Part shown: piece by piece, positions 50,573 to 60,748 of the stretch | How the letters are laid out: every line of letters begins with the position of its first letter | Numbering within the stretch: position 1 is the stretch's first letter | NCBI GenBank assembly: GCA_015057115.1 | Contig: SVEZ01000005.1 | Location: 1-64,000, forward strand | Length of the DNA: 64,000 nt | Source: Lachnospiraceae bacterium | Lineage (GTDB): Bacteria > Bacillota > Clostridia > Lachnospirales > Lachnospiraceae | Reading direction: 5' to 3' | Made by a program: the position numbers and the translations under genes | Notes under the pieces: generated by a model | What the model was told of the DNA's origin: nothing | Seen by the model: the letters and a program-made list of their open reading frames with translations, nothing else | Databases searched by the model: none

Positions 50573-51919
50573 CTAACAGTCTTTGGTATTATAGATTAAC
50601 TTCCGGCTCTCTTCATCCAGCCGGTCAACCTCCAAAAAGTCTGCAGAATCCTGCGGAAGTTTCTTTTTACGCAGGCGCACTTTCACAATCTCGTTAAATA
50701 CATAGTAGATCACTGCAAAAATCGGTACTCCGAAAAGCATTCCTATAAATCCGAAAAGTCCGCTTCCGAGCAAAATTGCGAAAATTACCCAGAAGGAAGA
50801 AAGTCCGGTGGACTGTCCCAGAATCTTCGGTCCCAAAATATTTCCGTCAAACTGCTGCAATGCCAAAATAATCAACAGAAAATAAATGGCTTTTGTAGGG
50901 CTCACCAACAAAATCAGTAAAAAGCTTGGCACCGCACCAACATACGGTCCAAAGAACGGAACCACATTGGTCACGCCTACAATAAAGCTAACCAACAATG
51001 CATAGGGCATTCTTACAATTGCCAAAATGATATAACACAGGATTCCGATAATAATGGAATCAATAATTTTTCCGATAATGAATCCACAGAAAATACCATG
51101 GCAACGTCTTGCTGTACGAAGCACAATATTTCCCGTATGAGCCGGGAAGAAGCTGTACGTCATTTTTTTGAATGCGCCCACAAAATGATCTTTTTCCAAC
51201 AGCACATAAATACAAATAATCAATCCAATAAAGAAATTTACAATTACCTTGGCAAATACTAAGATTCCACTGGTAACCTGGGAAATAATCTCCTTGGACT
51301 GGGGCAAAAGCTCCGAACGTAACCATCCTTCCACAAAGTTGGTTCCTTCTTTGATAATGGTATCCGCATATTTTGCCAACATTTCATTCTTATGCAAAAA
51401 CTGCTGTGCCCAGGTTGATGTCTGTCTCGCCTGTCCCGGCAATGTGACCGCCAGCCCTTCAATAGTTTCATACAATTGCGGCACCAGAATCTGAATAAAC
51501 ATCAAAATGAACAAAACCAGAATCAGCATGGACGTTGCAATACCAATAACCCTTGATGATTTCTTAAGCCACGCCGCTCCTTTTAACTTGGAATCCGCAA
51601 AATGATTCATTCCCGCTTCAATTCTATTCACAAGTGGATTCAACAAATAGGCAAAAACCACACCAATGGAAATGGGCTGCAAAATACTGAAAAACTTCTC
51701 CAGATTCTCGGATGCCCCGTGATAGCGTTCTATGAAAAAATACAGCACAATGGCCGCTGCCAGCACAATAAAAGCCGTCAATCCCATAGCCAGATACGGC
51801 CGGATATTCCACGCGGTTCGGCTCTTTTCTTCCCGCTGTTTTAATTTCTTGGCAACCCGTTTCTCCTCCACCGTGGGCTGTGGTGGGATTGACTGGTTCG
51901 TTACCTTTCCATCTGCCAT
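50573..51919 (-). CDS. AI-2E family transporter
   Basis: Multi-TM; GVTNVVPFFGPYVGAVPSFLLILLVSPTKAIYFLLIILALQQFDGNILGPKILG. Confidence 0.93.
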   Translation of the reverse strand: MADGKVTNQSIPPQPTVEEKRVAKKLKQREEKSRTAWNIRPYLAMGLTAFIVLAAAIVLYFFIERYHGASENLEKFFSILQPISIGVVFAYLLNPLVNRIEAGMNHFADSKLKGAAWLKKSSRVIGIATSMLILVLFILMFIQILVPQLYETIEGLAVTLPGQARQTSTWAQQFLHKNEMLAKYADTIIKEGTNFVEGWLRSELLPQSKEIISQVTSGILVFAKVIVNFFIGLIICIYVLLEKDHFVGAFKKMTYSFFPAHTGNIVLRTARRCHGIFCGFIIGKIIDSIIIGILCYIILAIVRMPYALLVSFIVGVTNVVPFFGPYVGAVPSFLLILLVSPTKAIYFLLIILALQQFDGNILGPKILGQSTGLSSFWVIFAILLGSGLFGFIGMLFGVPIFAVIYYVFNEIVKVRLRKKKLPQDSADFLEVDRLDEESRKLIYNTKDC

Positions 51920-51920
51920 T

Positions 51921-52805
51921 TTACTCTACCTCACTTGCTTCCTTTTCAATCCTGCTTTCCAGAACCTCCAAAATGGATTCTGTTTTCTCAAGCTCCGCCT
52001 TTTCCTGAGCCCGTTTCCACTTAAAATAATTGGAATTTAAATCTACCTTGATTTCCGGCGCCTCTGTCCCCTTCTCTTCCATGGGCTTCGGTGTTCCATC
52101 CTCATTCAGACCCATTTTTTCAAAATATTCTTTGTTAATCTTAATCTCCGGTGCTGGATAGGCCGCCGTTCTGGTGCCTGAGAAGGCAATTTCCTTCTCT
52201 TTTTCCATCCGCTCCTTCTCCTTCTGAATTTCCCGGCGCCTTTCGCTAATCAGTCCCATATACAGGTTATTATCCTTCATATTGAACAGCACATCCTGCA
52301 ATTCCTTCTGGTTTGCTCTGAGGTTTTCTTTTTCCTGCTGCATCCGCTGCTGTAATTCCTGCGCCACCTGATCCATATCCCGTTTGCTGGCGTCAATCAC
52401 TTTTACCAATCGGGTAATCGCCTCGGCCGTATATAACATCGAAGCGGAATACACATCCTCCGCTGCCGTTTCGGCACTTTTTACGGTGGTATCGTACTCC
52501 TTGCGCATCTGATACTTCGCTTCCTTCCTCTGCTGGGTCGTCAGCTTAAATTCATCCAACATATCATAAAAACACTGACTCACTTCATTCAGATAGTTAA
52601 ACAGAACAGTCTTATCCATGACAACCTTGTCCTGCTCCCCCTTTACTTTCGGGCACTCTGACACCATAATATGAATCTGCTTTAATACTTCTTCCCAATT
52701 CTTCTGTGAACTCATCTTATTCTTCCTGATTTCTATTGTTTCTATACGCGCATTGTATGCTGTTTTTATGTATTTTACCACGGATTGCTTCTCATACAAT
52801 TCCAT
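51921..52805 (-). CDS. Coiled-coil hypothetical protein
   Basis: Long ORF rich in Glu/Lys/Gln helices, in operon with AI-2E transporter. Confidence 0.65.
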   Translation of the reverse strand: MELYEKQSVVKYIKTAYNARIETIEIRKNKMSSQKNWEEVLKQIHIMVSECPKVKGEQDKVVMDKTVLFNYLNEVSQCFYDMLDEFKLTTQQRKEAKYQMRKEYDTTVKSAETAAEDVYSASMLYTAEAITRLVKVIDASKRDMDQVAQELQQRMQQEKENLRANQKELQDVLFNMKDNNLYMGLISERRREIQKEKERMEKEKEIAFSGTRTAAYPAPEIKINKEYFEKMGLNEDGTPKPMEEKGTEAPEIKVDLNSNYFKWKRAQEKAELEKTESILEVLESRIEKEASEVE

Positions 52806-52820
52806 TCTTTATTATAAGAA

Positions 52821-52857
52821 AAAAAGAAGAATCTGACAATGCGATTCTTCCTTTTTT
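52821..52857. terminator. Bidirectional intrinsic terminator
   Basis: AAAAAGAAGAATC...GATTCTTCCTTTTTT. Confidence 0.8.
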
Positions 52858-52869
52858 CATTAAGAATTA

Positions 52870-54489
52870 TTAAAATTCAACAACTTCATCCGCATATTTC
52901 AAGAACTCCCTTTTATGACTGATAGAAATAACGGTATATCCCTTTTTCACCAGTTCTTTAAAATTCCTTGCCAATTCCTCTTCCGTAGTCGGATCAAGCG
53001 CTGACGAAACCTCATCCAGCAGCAAAATTTTCGTCTTTTTCAACAATCCCAGGGCAATACTTAGTCGTTGGCGTTCTCCACCGCTTATAAGTTTGCCGGC
53101 TTCGCCAACATCCGTTTTTATCCCCTTCGGCAGTTGCTGCATAAAATCCTTAAGACATGCCATGCTCAATGCCCACTCCATATCTTCTTGCGTAGCCTTT
53201 GGATTGACCAGCTTCATATTATCCTCAATGGTTCCCGGAAAAAGGAAAACATTCTGACTGATTTTGGTAACTCTCTCCCGGATAGAAAAGCTGTCTATCT
53301 CGTTAATATCCGTTTTGTCCACGAAAACCTGACCGTCGCAGCCTTTATACAGTTTTGTGATTAGGTCGAGCACCGTCGTTTTCCCGCACCCGGATGCTCC
53401 AACAATGCCGGTCCAGTGGCCTTTCTTAAAAGAAAATGTTCGCCCGCCAAGGATTTCTTCTTTTCCCGGATAGGAAAAATGACAATTTCTGAAGAAAATA
53501 CCTTTCTCCATGGTAAACTCCTTCTTGCCATAATTATGCTCACGTTCCCCATCCATATCCAGATAAGACAAAACCTGTGCATACTCACTTTCCTGTTTTT
53601 TACGATCGATGCTGGTAGTCATGATCGCATTCATGCTGCCGTAGTATACTGCACAATAAGTAATAACAGATACCAACTGCCCTACCTGTAACTGATTACC
53701 GTTTATAACAAGCAACGCTCCGACGCCAAAAGTGAGACCGGTAAAAAGCACAGACTCAAATCCCACCGTCCAGATTCCACATAAGCTGTCAAGTGCAGCC
53801 ACCTTGCCCCAGATTCCATTGATGGCATTATTTCCGGCTTCCACTTCTTTCAGCTTTACTCCCTCAATGCAGTTGAGTTTTACGAACTCGATGGCTTGAA
53901 AAATATCTCCGCGGATCTGGTTATTTTCTGCGTTCTTTGTTACCACCAGGCTGATTTCATCCTGCACCTTTTTTCCAAAATATTTTACCGGATAATAAGC
54001 AAGGGGAATATAAAAAAGCTGCATTACTCCCATCACCGGATGAATAGAAATCAACACTGCCAGCGTAGCCACTGCCATAACCACATTCACATAATACCGG
54101 CTCAGATCTGTCACAAGAAAATTTACATATCCCACCATCTCCTTGGACGCATAGCTTAATAATTCCAGTGAATTTTCCTTATCATAAAAGCTCATCTCCT
54201 GAAACACCAGATTTTCCATGACCTTCATGGCATATTCGTTTCCCTTTTTCCGGACAAACTTGATTGTAAGATAGTTATAAAGCGTACTCAGTAATACACT
54301 AAGAAAAGGAAGCGATACAAATAATCCGATTCCAAGATAGATTAATCTGAGCTTTTGGTTTGGAATGTAATCATCAATAATCTGCCCCATTATATAGGGG
54401 GAAATCAGCGCCATACACTGAATTACCGCATTTACGCAGGTCGCAGCAATGCAGCGGCGGGTTATGCTTTTGTCCTGTAATTTATTCAT
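52870..54489 (-). CDS. ABC transporter, fused TM and ATP-binding half-transporter
   Basis: GIVGASGCGKTTVLDLI; ISGGERQRLSIALGLLKKTKILLLDEVSSALD. Confidence 0.93.
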   Translation of the reverse strand: MNKLQDKSITRRCIAATCVNAVIQCMALISPYIMGQIIDDYIPNQKLRLIYLGIGLFVSLPFLSVLLSTLYNYLTIKFVRKKGNEYAMKVMENLVFQEMSFYDKENSLELLSYASKEMVGYVNFLVTDLSRYYVNVVMAVATLAVLISIHPVMGVMQLFYIPLAYYPVKYFGKKVQDEISLVVTKNAENNQIRGDIFQAIEFVKLNCIEGVKLKEVEAGNNAINGIWGKVAALDSLCGIWTVGFESVLFTGLTFGVGALLVINGNQLQVGQLVSVITYCAVYYGSMNAIMTTSIDRKKQESEYAQVLSYLDMDGEREHNYGKKEFTMEKGIFFRNCHFSYPGKEEILGGRTFSFKKGHWTGIVGASGCGKTTVLDLITKLYKGCDGQVFVDKTDINEIDSFSIRERVTKISQNVFLFPGTIEDNMKLVNPKATQEDMEWALSMACLKDFMQQLPKGIKTDVGEAGKLISGGERQRLSIALGLLKKTKILLLDEVSSALDPTTEEELARNFKELVKKGYTVISISHKREFLKYADEVVEF

Positions 54490-54513
54490 ACTCCTGTTTG
54501 CCTGATAGCATTT

Positions 54514-55044
54514 CTATTTTAGACCCATGTCACGCAAAATACCCAGCGTTCTCTCCCCTGCTCCCTTTGCAGTTATATTTTTCCGTACATCATTCAGATC
54601 AATGTAATCCCCCTGCTTTACACAGGCTATGATCGCTTCGCAGATGTAGGCATCCAATGCCAGCGGATTGGAAAAGGTCTCTTCCACTTTACCGTTCATC
54701 CTCTCATCCAGAGCGTCCACCATCGTCCGGTACATAAAATGATCCGTCCCCAGCAAAACGCCGATCCGGTTCAGACAAATCAAAGCTTCACGCATCCTTT
54801 CCACCGTAATACGTCTTCGATAATTCCACTTGCAGCTTCCGCCTCCCAGCAACTCATCCACCGACGTATTTAGTATCAGCGCAATATCCGGCAATGATGC
54901 GGTATCCGGCAGGCTCTCGCCCCGCTCCCAGTTGGATACCGACTGCGCCGTTACCCCCAGGCGCTCGCTTAGTTCACTTTGCGTCATTCCTGCTTTTTTT
55001 CGCAGTGAGCAGATATACTCACCGGTCTTTTTCATATCTATCAA
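54514..55044 (-). CDS. XRE-family transcriptional regulator
   Basis: ICSLRKKAGMTQSELSERLGVTAQSVSNWERGESLPD HTH. Confidence 0.93.
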   Translation of the reverse strand: MIDMKKTGEYICSLRKKAGMTQSELSERLGVTAQSVSNWERGESLPDTASLPDIALILNTSVDELLGGGSCKWNYRRRITVERMREALICLNRIGVLLGTDHFMYRTMVDALDERMNGKVEETFSNPLALDAYICEAIIACVKQGDYIDLNDVRKNITAKGAGERTLGILRDMGLK

Positions 55045-55212
55045 GCTATTTCCTCCTTCTTACCCTAGTGTAATCCTTGTGCAATCCCAGAAGAAGCGAG
55101 TGCTTCTTGTTTTCTCCGGAGCAAAACTCAAGCGGCGCTTTATCAATTATTCTGATGCATCCGATGCAAGAATACCATAAATATAGTAGTCACACCAGGT
55201 ATTGGCCATTTT

Positions 55213-56085
55213 CTACACGGTGCAGGTGTAGCACACATAATCATCCAGATGCTCAAAGCCCACTTCTGTACACTCTTTTACCTCGGCATCATTTTCCGGC
55301 CAGAGCCAGTTATAGTTGGCACCGCGCTTGTATGCCGCACTAAGAGCCGCTTTTAACAGTTCCTTTCTGCCTTCGGCCGCTGGTTTTATGCTGTCCATTC
55401 CAATAATCTGGGCGCAATCACCGTCAAAAACCTCGTTATAAACAACGGCCGCCGGTTCGCCCTCTTCTTTCCACAAAAACAGTTCCCAATATCCTTCCTG
55501 TTTCCATGCCTTGTAAATGCGGTCGGAGTTCCAATACATTTCGCCTTCAATTACCTTATGCACTGTCCGGAAATCCGCAAAATTCTCCTCCGTCACCGGA
55601 ATGACTTTGTCTGACACGTCAAATCTCATGTCCGGCTTGAAGCGGAAAATATATACCTTGGAGCGTTCAATCGCTTCCCAGCCCTTCGCTTCACAAAAAT
55701 CTACCGCTGAGGTATTCATTGTAGAAAGCCCCAGCATGATTTTTTTACCCGGGAAATACGCTTCCATATAGGAAACCACTTCTTCCAATGCTTTTGCAAA
55801 ATCGCCTGCCACGTAAAAATAATCGAAGTTGATGGAATTATCCTCCAGCAATCGATACAGAATGTAACCGGAAATCTTATCAGCTTCAAGGTACGCCAAT
55901 GCACCAAAAGCCTCTTCCTTCTCTTCAAGCTTATCTGCATACATTTCCACACGCTCAACGAGGTCGCTTTTTGGCTTCAATCCGTCTCGCCAGTTCGGGT
56001 AAACTCCCTTGTCAATTCTTGCCGCAAGTTCATACATCTCTTCGGTATGCTGTAATAATTCTTCTTTTCCTAATTCTCTTAACAT
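55213..56085 (-). CDS. GNAT-like acetyltransferase (tandem paralogue A)
   Basis: Parallel motifs with the next gene: IPVTEENFADFRTVHKVIEGEMYWNSDRI, WEVFLWKEEGEP-type block. Confidence 0.7.
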   Translation of the reverse strand: MLRELGKEELLQHTEEMYELAARIDKGVYPNWRDGLKPKSDLVERVEMYADKLEEKEEAFGALAYLEADKISGYILYRLLEDNSINFDYFYVAGDFAKALEEVVSYMEAYFPGKKIMLGLSTMNTSAVDFCEAKGWEAIERSKVYIFRFKPDMRFDVSDKVIPVTEENFADFRTVHKVIEGEMYWNSDRIYKAWKQEGYWELFLWKEEGEPAAVVYNEVFDGDCAQIIGMDSIKPAAEGRKELLKAALSAAYKRGANYNWLWPENDAEVKECTEVGFEHLDDYVCYTCTV

Positions 56086-56117
56086 CTTTTTTCTCCTATA
56101 TCTAGTTCAAGCCTTAC

Positions 56118-56984
56118 TTATACTGTTAATTCGTGAAGCACATAGTGATCCAGATATTCAAATCCCACTTCTTCCACGATCTTCTGCAGTTCTTCCTCTC
56201 CTTCTCCTGTAAAAAACCAGTTAAATCTCGCACCACGTTCCTGAGCCGCCTTAAGAGCTGCCTTTAACAGTTCCCTGCATCCTTCGGGAGATGATTTTAA
56301 CTCGTCCAGGCCAAAAATCTCTGCTGTACTACCGACCATGTTATAGATGGCAGCCACCGGTTCTCCTTCTTCTTTCCATAAAAAAACTTCCCAGATGTTT
56401 TCTTTCTTTAAGGATTCCAGCATACGTGTGCAATTCCAATACATATCCCCTTCCAGCTTACTGTGAACCTCCCGAAAATCCTCGAAATTCTCCGGCGTTA
56501 CAGGAATTACCTCATCCGATATCGAAAAAGCGGTGTCTTGACGGAAGTGGAACACATTTACTCTCATATCATCCGAAAGCTTCCATCGATTTTTCTCAAA
56601 ATATCCTATTGCTTGCGTATTCTTTGTGGATACTCCCAGCCATATGGTTACGCCTTCATAATGCTGCCTTACATAAGCCGTAAATTCATCTATTGCTTTT
56701 GCATAGTCTCCTTTTATACAAAAGCAATGAAATGCAATATGTTTTTCATCCTCCAGATAATAAAGGATATAGCCCATAGGCGTTCCTTTTTCCAGATATA
56801 ATAAGGCACGCATATCGCTCTCTTCATCTGCGTTCTCGAATCGTTTAATCTTTTCCAGAAACTCTTCCTTTGTCTTCAATCCATCACCCCAAAAAGGATA
56901 TGCCGCCTGCTCTGCCTTGATGGCGATGGCATACATATCCTCCACATATTGGTGTAAATCCCTTTTTTCTATTATTTGTAACAT
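56118..56984 (-). CDS. GNAT-like acetyltransferase (tandem paralogue B)
   Basis: IPVTPENFEDFREVHSKLEGDMYWNCTRM...WEVFLWKEEGEPVAAIYN, aligns across its length with paralogue A. Confidence 0.7.
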   Translation of the reverse strand: MLQIIEKRDLHQYVEDMYAIAIKAEQAAYPFWGDGLKTKEEFLEKIKRFENADEESDMRALLYLEKGTPMGYILYYLEDEKHIAFHCFCIKGDYAKAIDEFTAYVRQHYEGVTIWLGVSTKNTQAIGYFEKNRWKLSDDMRVNVFHFRQDTAFSISDEVIPVTPENFEDFREVHSKLEGDMYWNCTRMLESLKKENIWEVFLWKEEGEPVAAIYNMVGSTAEIFGLDELKSSPEGCRELLKAALKAAQERGARFNWFFTGEGEEELQKIVEEVGFEYLDHYVLHELTV

Positions 56985-57035
56985 TGGTCTTCTCCTATTC
57001 CGTCTAATTTCTGTCTGACTTCACTACCCTCGTCT

Positions 57036-57347
57036 CTACAGGCAGTCGTCCCGTTCTACATCCCAGCCATACCAGCGCTTCCATGCCGCATAGCCCTGTG
57101 TCTTCGTTTCGCCATCTTGTCTGTATTCCACCTGATAATACAACATATCTTCTTCGCTGCTCTTTTTATCAAGTTTTACACTTAAAAGCTTTGCATCTTG
57201 AAAAGTGCTGTCCCCCAGATAGGTTTTTTCCACCATTTTCTCCGGCTCCGAATGATATGCACCAAATCCTAATGTTGCAGTGAATATACAAAGTAATGCA
57301 ACTACTGTAATTTTCTTTTTCATCGTAAACCTCCCTTTTCCAGTCAT
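57036..57347 (-). CDS. Small secreted hypothetical protein
   Basis: Signal peptide MKKKITVVALLCIFTATLGFGAY. Confidence 0.55.
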   Translation of the reverse strand: MTGKGRFTMKKKITVVALLCIFTATLGFGAYHSEPEKMVEKTYLGDSTFQDAKLLSVKLDKKSSEEDMLYYQVEYRQDGETKTQGYAAWKRWYGWDVERDDCL

Positions 57348-57466
57348 ACTGTCTTACACAACACTTTGTTAAGTGTAACACATCAAGAATAGTTTGACAA
57401 TAGGCAAAAAAAAACGACAATTCATATTTCTTGCATACTGCCTCAAGCTATGCTAAAGTATAGACT

Positions 57467-57994
57467 ATGATTATTGAAACCAAGCGACTGATTATCCGGG
57501 ATTACCGGGAATCGGATTTTGAAGACTATTTTAACTATATGATGGATGCCGAATTACAAGAGCTGTTGGGTATGACGAGTATAACCGACCGCGCTTCCGC
57601 ATTGGATGCTTTCCGATGGTTGCTTGCAAACCGCCTTTTTCTTGCATTAGAGCTTCGCACTTCCGAGCAAGTGATTGGACATATCTGCCTGCATCCGCCT
57701 TTTACACCGGTGGCCGAATCGGAGGAGTTTTTCGGTAAAAACGGAGCATCTATTTCCTGCGCCCTTTCTACTGCCATGCAAAAGCAGGGGTATATGGCAG
57801 AAGCTCTGGCCGCGCTTTTCGACTATAATCGTCAGACTGGAAAATGGGATTATTTTGATTATGAATATGAACCTGCCAACCTAGGCAGTAAACGCCTGCA
57901 AGAAAAGCTAGGCTTCCGGGAGTGGAGTGTAGAAACAATGGATGATATTGTTTTGCATGTGTGCGTATATGAAAAGACCTCCGATTGTCAATAA
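57467..57994 (+). CDS. GNAT N-acetyltransferase (RimJ/RimL-type)
   Basis: IIETKRLIIRDYRESDFEDYFNYM; YEPANLGSKRLQEKLGFRE. Confidence 0.92.
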   Translation: MIIETKRLIIRDYRESDFEDYFNYMMDAELQELLGMTSITDRASALDAFRWLLANRLFLALELRTSEQVIGHICLHPPFTPVAESEEFFGKNGASISCALSTAMQKQGYMAEALAALFDYNRQTGKWDYFDYEYEPANLGSKRLQEKLGFREWSVETMDDIVLHVCVYEKTSDCQ

Positions 57995-58013
57995 TGACCA
58001 ACGGAGGTCTTTT
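57972..58013. terminator. Bidirectional terminator that contains the stop codons of two convergent genes
   Basis: AAAAGACCTCCG...CGGAGGTCTTTT; stop of the + gene ends at 57994, stop of the - gene spans 58012-58014. Confidence 0.85.
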
Positions 58014-58335
58014 AGTCTTCCTCTAATCCTATGTTTAAATGCCGCATGTAGTCACTCTTTCCGAGCAACACTCTATCTACGATCATATTCTTATCTTCAA
58101 TACGATAAAACGCAATATATGCCTTAAAGACAATAAAATAGTACCCCGTAAAACTATCCTCATAATAAAGCGGAGCACCTGATTCCGCATACTCTGCCTT
58201 TTCCTCTATCTTATCCAAGATGTCTTCCATATATTGCTGCGTCACTTCAAAATTTCTGGATGCATCATATACTTCTGTCCATACCCTATCTAAATCGCGA
58301 ATCGCGATTTTGGAATACTTTACACAGCGTTTCAA
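58012..58335 (-). CDS. RelE/ParE-family toxin
   Basis: VKYSKIAIRDLDRVWTEVYD...YYEDSFTGYYFIVFKAYIAFYRIEDKNMIVDRVLLGKSDYMRHL. Confidence 0.87.
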   Translation of the reverse strand: MKRCVKYSKIAIRDLDRVWTEVYDASRNFEVTQQYMEDILDKIEEKAEYAESGAPLYYEDSFTGYYFIVFKAYIAFYRIEDKNMIVDRVLLGKSDYMRHLNIGLEED

Positions 58336-58595
58336 ACTCTTTTCCCCCTAAAATAAGCTCGCACATCTTCAGACGAGACATAACCCTCTTCCTCTCCCGA
58401 CTGCCGTCCCTCATTTAACTCACACATAAGCCGAAGCATGGCTTTCGTTTTCTCAAATTCCTCATCCTCTGCTATATCGCGTATTGTATATTTTCCTCTA
58501 CCATTAACCGTGAGATAAACCGGGGATCCAACCGAAACCTTCTCCAATACGGTATTGTAGTTTCTCAAATCCGAAACAGGACTAATATTTGCCAT
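58332..58595 (-). CDS. Phd/YefM-like antitoxin
   Basis: SPVSDLRNYNTVLEKVSVGSPVYLTVNGRGKYTIRDI; overlaps toxin start. Confidence 0.87.
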   Translation of the reverse strand: MANISPVSDLRNYNTVLEKVSVGSPVYLTVNGRGKYTIRDIAEDEEFEKTKAMLRLMCELNEGRQSGEEEGYVSSEDVRAYFRGKRV

Positions 58596-58776
58596 CTAAT
58601 CACCATCCTTTCTTGCTTAAACTTTAGCACATTTCCCTTCCCTCCGCAATATCTTTCGTAAAATATTACGTAAACTTTCAACCTTCTCTACTTATAGAAA
58701 GAACCATGTCCTTGCCTAATTTCCACCTTTATGATATATTTTTCATACAATATATTCTATTCTGAAAGGAGATTCT

Positions 58777-59667
58777 ATGAAAAAGGGAAAGCAAATCGCA
58801 CTTGCTTTGGTTTGTTGCTTACTTTTCAGCGCCCTTACCCCCTGTGTAGGCCGGGCCGCATCTTTTGTAAGATTGAGCAAAACCGAAGTAACTGTAAAGA
58901 CCGGTAAAGCGGTAAAATTAAGTGTAAAGGGTACTAACAAAAAGGTCACTTGGACATCCAAAGACAAAAAGATTGCTACCGTAAGCAGTAAAGGTGTTGT
59001 GAAGGGAATTTTCCCCGGAAAAACCAAGATTGTTGCCAAGGTAGCAGGAAAAAGCTACACCTGCAAGGTAAATGTGGACGTAAATGAAAAGGTGGCGCTT
59101 AAGCATCTGAAGGTAACTTATAAAGAATCAAAGGATTATACCTACGCCATTATCACAAATGAGAATTCATATTCTTTAGACATCAGCGGAAAGATGAAAT
59201 TCTACAACGAGCAGAAGCAGTATCTTACCAACGCTTCTGATTTCAACAATTTCGTTTCTGCAAAATCAACTGTTGTTTTACGCTTTTTACATCCTATGAA
59301 AGACGGTTCTTTCTATGCACCGGCCAGCCATACGGATGTGGAACTCAGCGTTAAAAAGACGGTTAACCACGATGGTCGTAATTTCTTAAAGGCTACTACC
59401 GAGCTTTCTGCAGATGGCAAAGTGCTTGTTACCGTAACCAACACCGGCAAACAGAAGCTGAACTTTGTTCGTTATACTCTGCTCATGTGCGACAAGGACG
59501 GAAATGTTCTTGGGGACGAGCAGCATCATTTCACCAAGATGAGCGGCACAGGGGTTTACTTACTCCCCGGCCAGAGTCTTGATTACGAATTTGTTTTACG
59601 TGTTGACGGTAAAAAAGTTTCTATCGAAACCTACGAATTGTATTTAGATTACGCTATTTACAACTAA
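58777..59667 (+). CDS. Secreted protein with one BIG2 (Ig-like) domain and an FxLYD-like C-terminal region
   Basis: Signal peptide; LSKTEVTVKTGKAVKLSVKGTNKKVTWTSKDKKIATVSSKGVVKGIFPGKTKIVAKVAGKSYTCKV. Confidence 0.88.
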   Translation: MKKGKQIALALVCCLLFSALTPCVGRAASFVRLSKTEVTVKTGKAVKLSVKGTNKKVTWTSKDKKIATVSSKGVVKGIFPGKTKIVAKVAGKSYTCKVNVDVNEKVALKHLKVTYKESKDYTYAIITNENSYSLDISGKMKFYNEQKQYLTNASDFNNFVSAKSTVVLRFLHPMKDGSFYAPASHTDVELSVKKTVNHDGRNFLKATTELSADGKVLVTVTNTGKQKLNFVRYTLLMCDKDGNVLGDEQHHFTKMSGTGVYLLPGQSLDYEFVLRVDGKKVSIETYELYLDYAIYN

Positions 59668-59679
59668 ACCATAATATTT

Positions 59680-59706
59680 AAGGGGGATGCCAAACGGCAC
59701 CCCCTT
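59680..59706. terminator. Hairpin between convergent genes
   Basis: AAGGGGGATGCC-AAAC-GGCACCCCCTT. Confidence 0.65.
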
Positions 59707-59716
59707 AATAAAAACC

Positions 59717-60748
59717 CTACTTCTCACAAAATCTCACGTATTCCGTAAACCGTACATCTACGCCCAGTTCTTTTGCCAACTCTGCAATACCACTGTCATT
59801 ATCCTCTAAAACCGTCCAGGTTCCAAGAACTTTACTGTCTATTTTGGAGAAACCTGCCAGCACCGTATCCTGATAAAGATCATTAAAAATATCCGGGAAA
59901 TCTGTTTTTAACCTTTCTGCTGCTGCCTCCGGCAATGCCTGCCAGTCCTTTTTTGTTACAAAGCTGCATTGGCTAACCAGTATACCTCCCGGCTTTAATA
60001 CACGATAGCATTCTTTTAATGCTTTCGCTTGATCACCCACACAATTCAGAATGCCGCTATGGTCAGTAATAATATCGATGGTGCAGTCTTTGAATGGGAT
60101 ATCACAAAAATCAAATACTGCATAACTTAAGAAAGGTGCATCAAAGCACTCATCCAAAAGCTTTTTCCACTCCTGCACTACCACGCCGGAAAAATCACTT
60201 AAAATGATATTTGCCTGCGCATTTGCCTGTAAAATATATGGCATATACCCGCCACCCGGGCCAGCTCCAATTTCAAGAATAACGCCGCCTCTGTCAGCAA
60301 CCTGCTTTGCAATCTGCCTGTCATTCACTTTTAGACGCTCCGCTAATTTGCTTACTCCATATTCCGTCTCTGCCCATCCTCCCGGCAGATCCCATGCATC
60401 ATTCCAGTTTCTGGCAATCCAGCACTCCGCCTGCATGTCTTTTTCCCATTGAATAAATTCTTCATCCGCAAGTGGCTCCATATAGGAAAAGATACCCTTT
60501 TCTTCTTTGTATTCCCTATCAGAAATCTGCTTTAAATAGCTGTTATTTTCCAAAAGTTCGTTCATGGATACCCCATACAGATCGGATAGCGCCAACAGTA
60601 ACTCTACATCCGGCAACGCTGCTGCCGTTTCCCATTTGCTGACAGCCTGCGGACTTACCCCCAGTCTTTCGGCAAGCTGTGCCTGTGAAAAGCCGCAGTT
60701 ACGACGAAAGCTCGCGCTTCTTTTTGCAAAATACTCTTTTTCTATCAT
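59717..60748 (-). CDS. XRE-type HTH fused to class I SAM methyltransferase
   Basis: FRRNCGFSQAQLAERLGVSPQAVSKWETAAALPD; VILEIGAGPGGGYMPYIL...LKECYRVLKPGGILVSQ. Confidence 0.9.
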   Translation of the reverse strand: MIEKEYFAKRSASFRRNCGFSQAQLAERLGVSPQAVSKWETAAALPDVELLLALSDLYGVSMNELLENNSYLKQISDREYKEEKGIFSYMEPLADEEFIQWEKDMQAECWIARNWNDAWDLPGGWAETEYGVSKLAERLKVNDRQIAKQVADRGGVILEIGAGPGGGYMPYILQANAQANIILSDFSGVVVQEWKKLLDECFDAPFLSYAVFDFCDIPFKDCTIDIITDHSGILNCVGDQAKALKECYRVLKPGGILVSQCSFVTKKDWQALPEAAAERLKTDFPDIFNDLYQDTVLAGFSKIDSKVLGTWTVLEDNDSGIAELAKELGVDVRFTEYVRFCEK

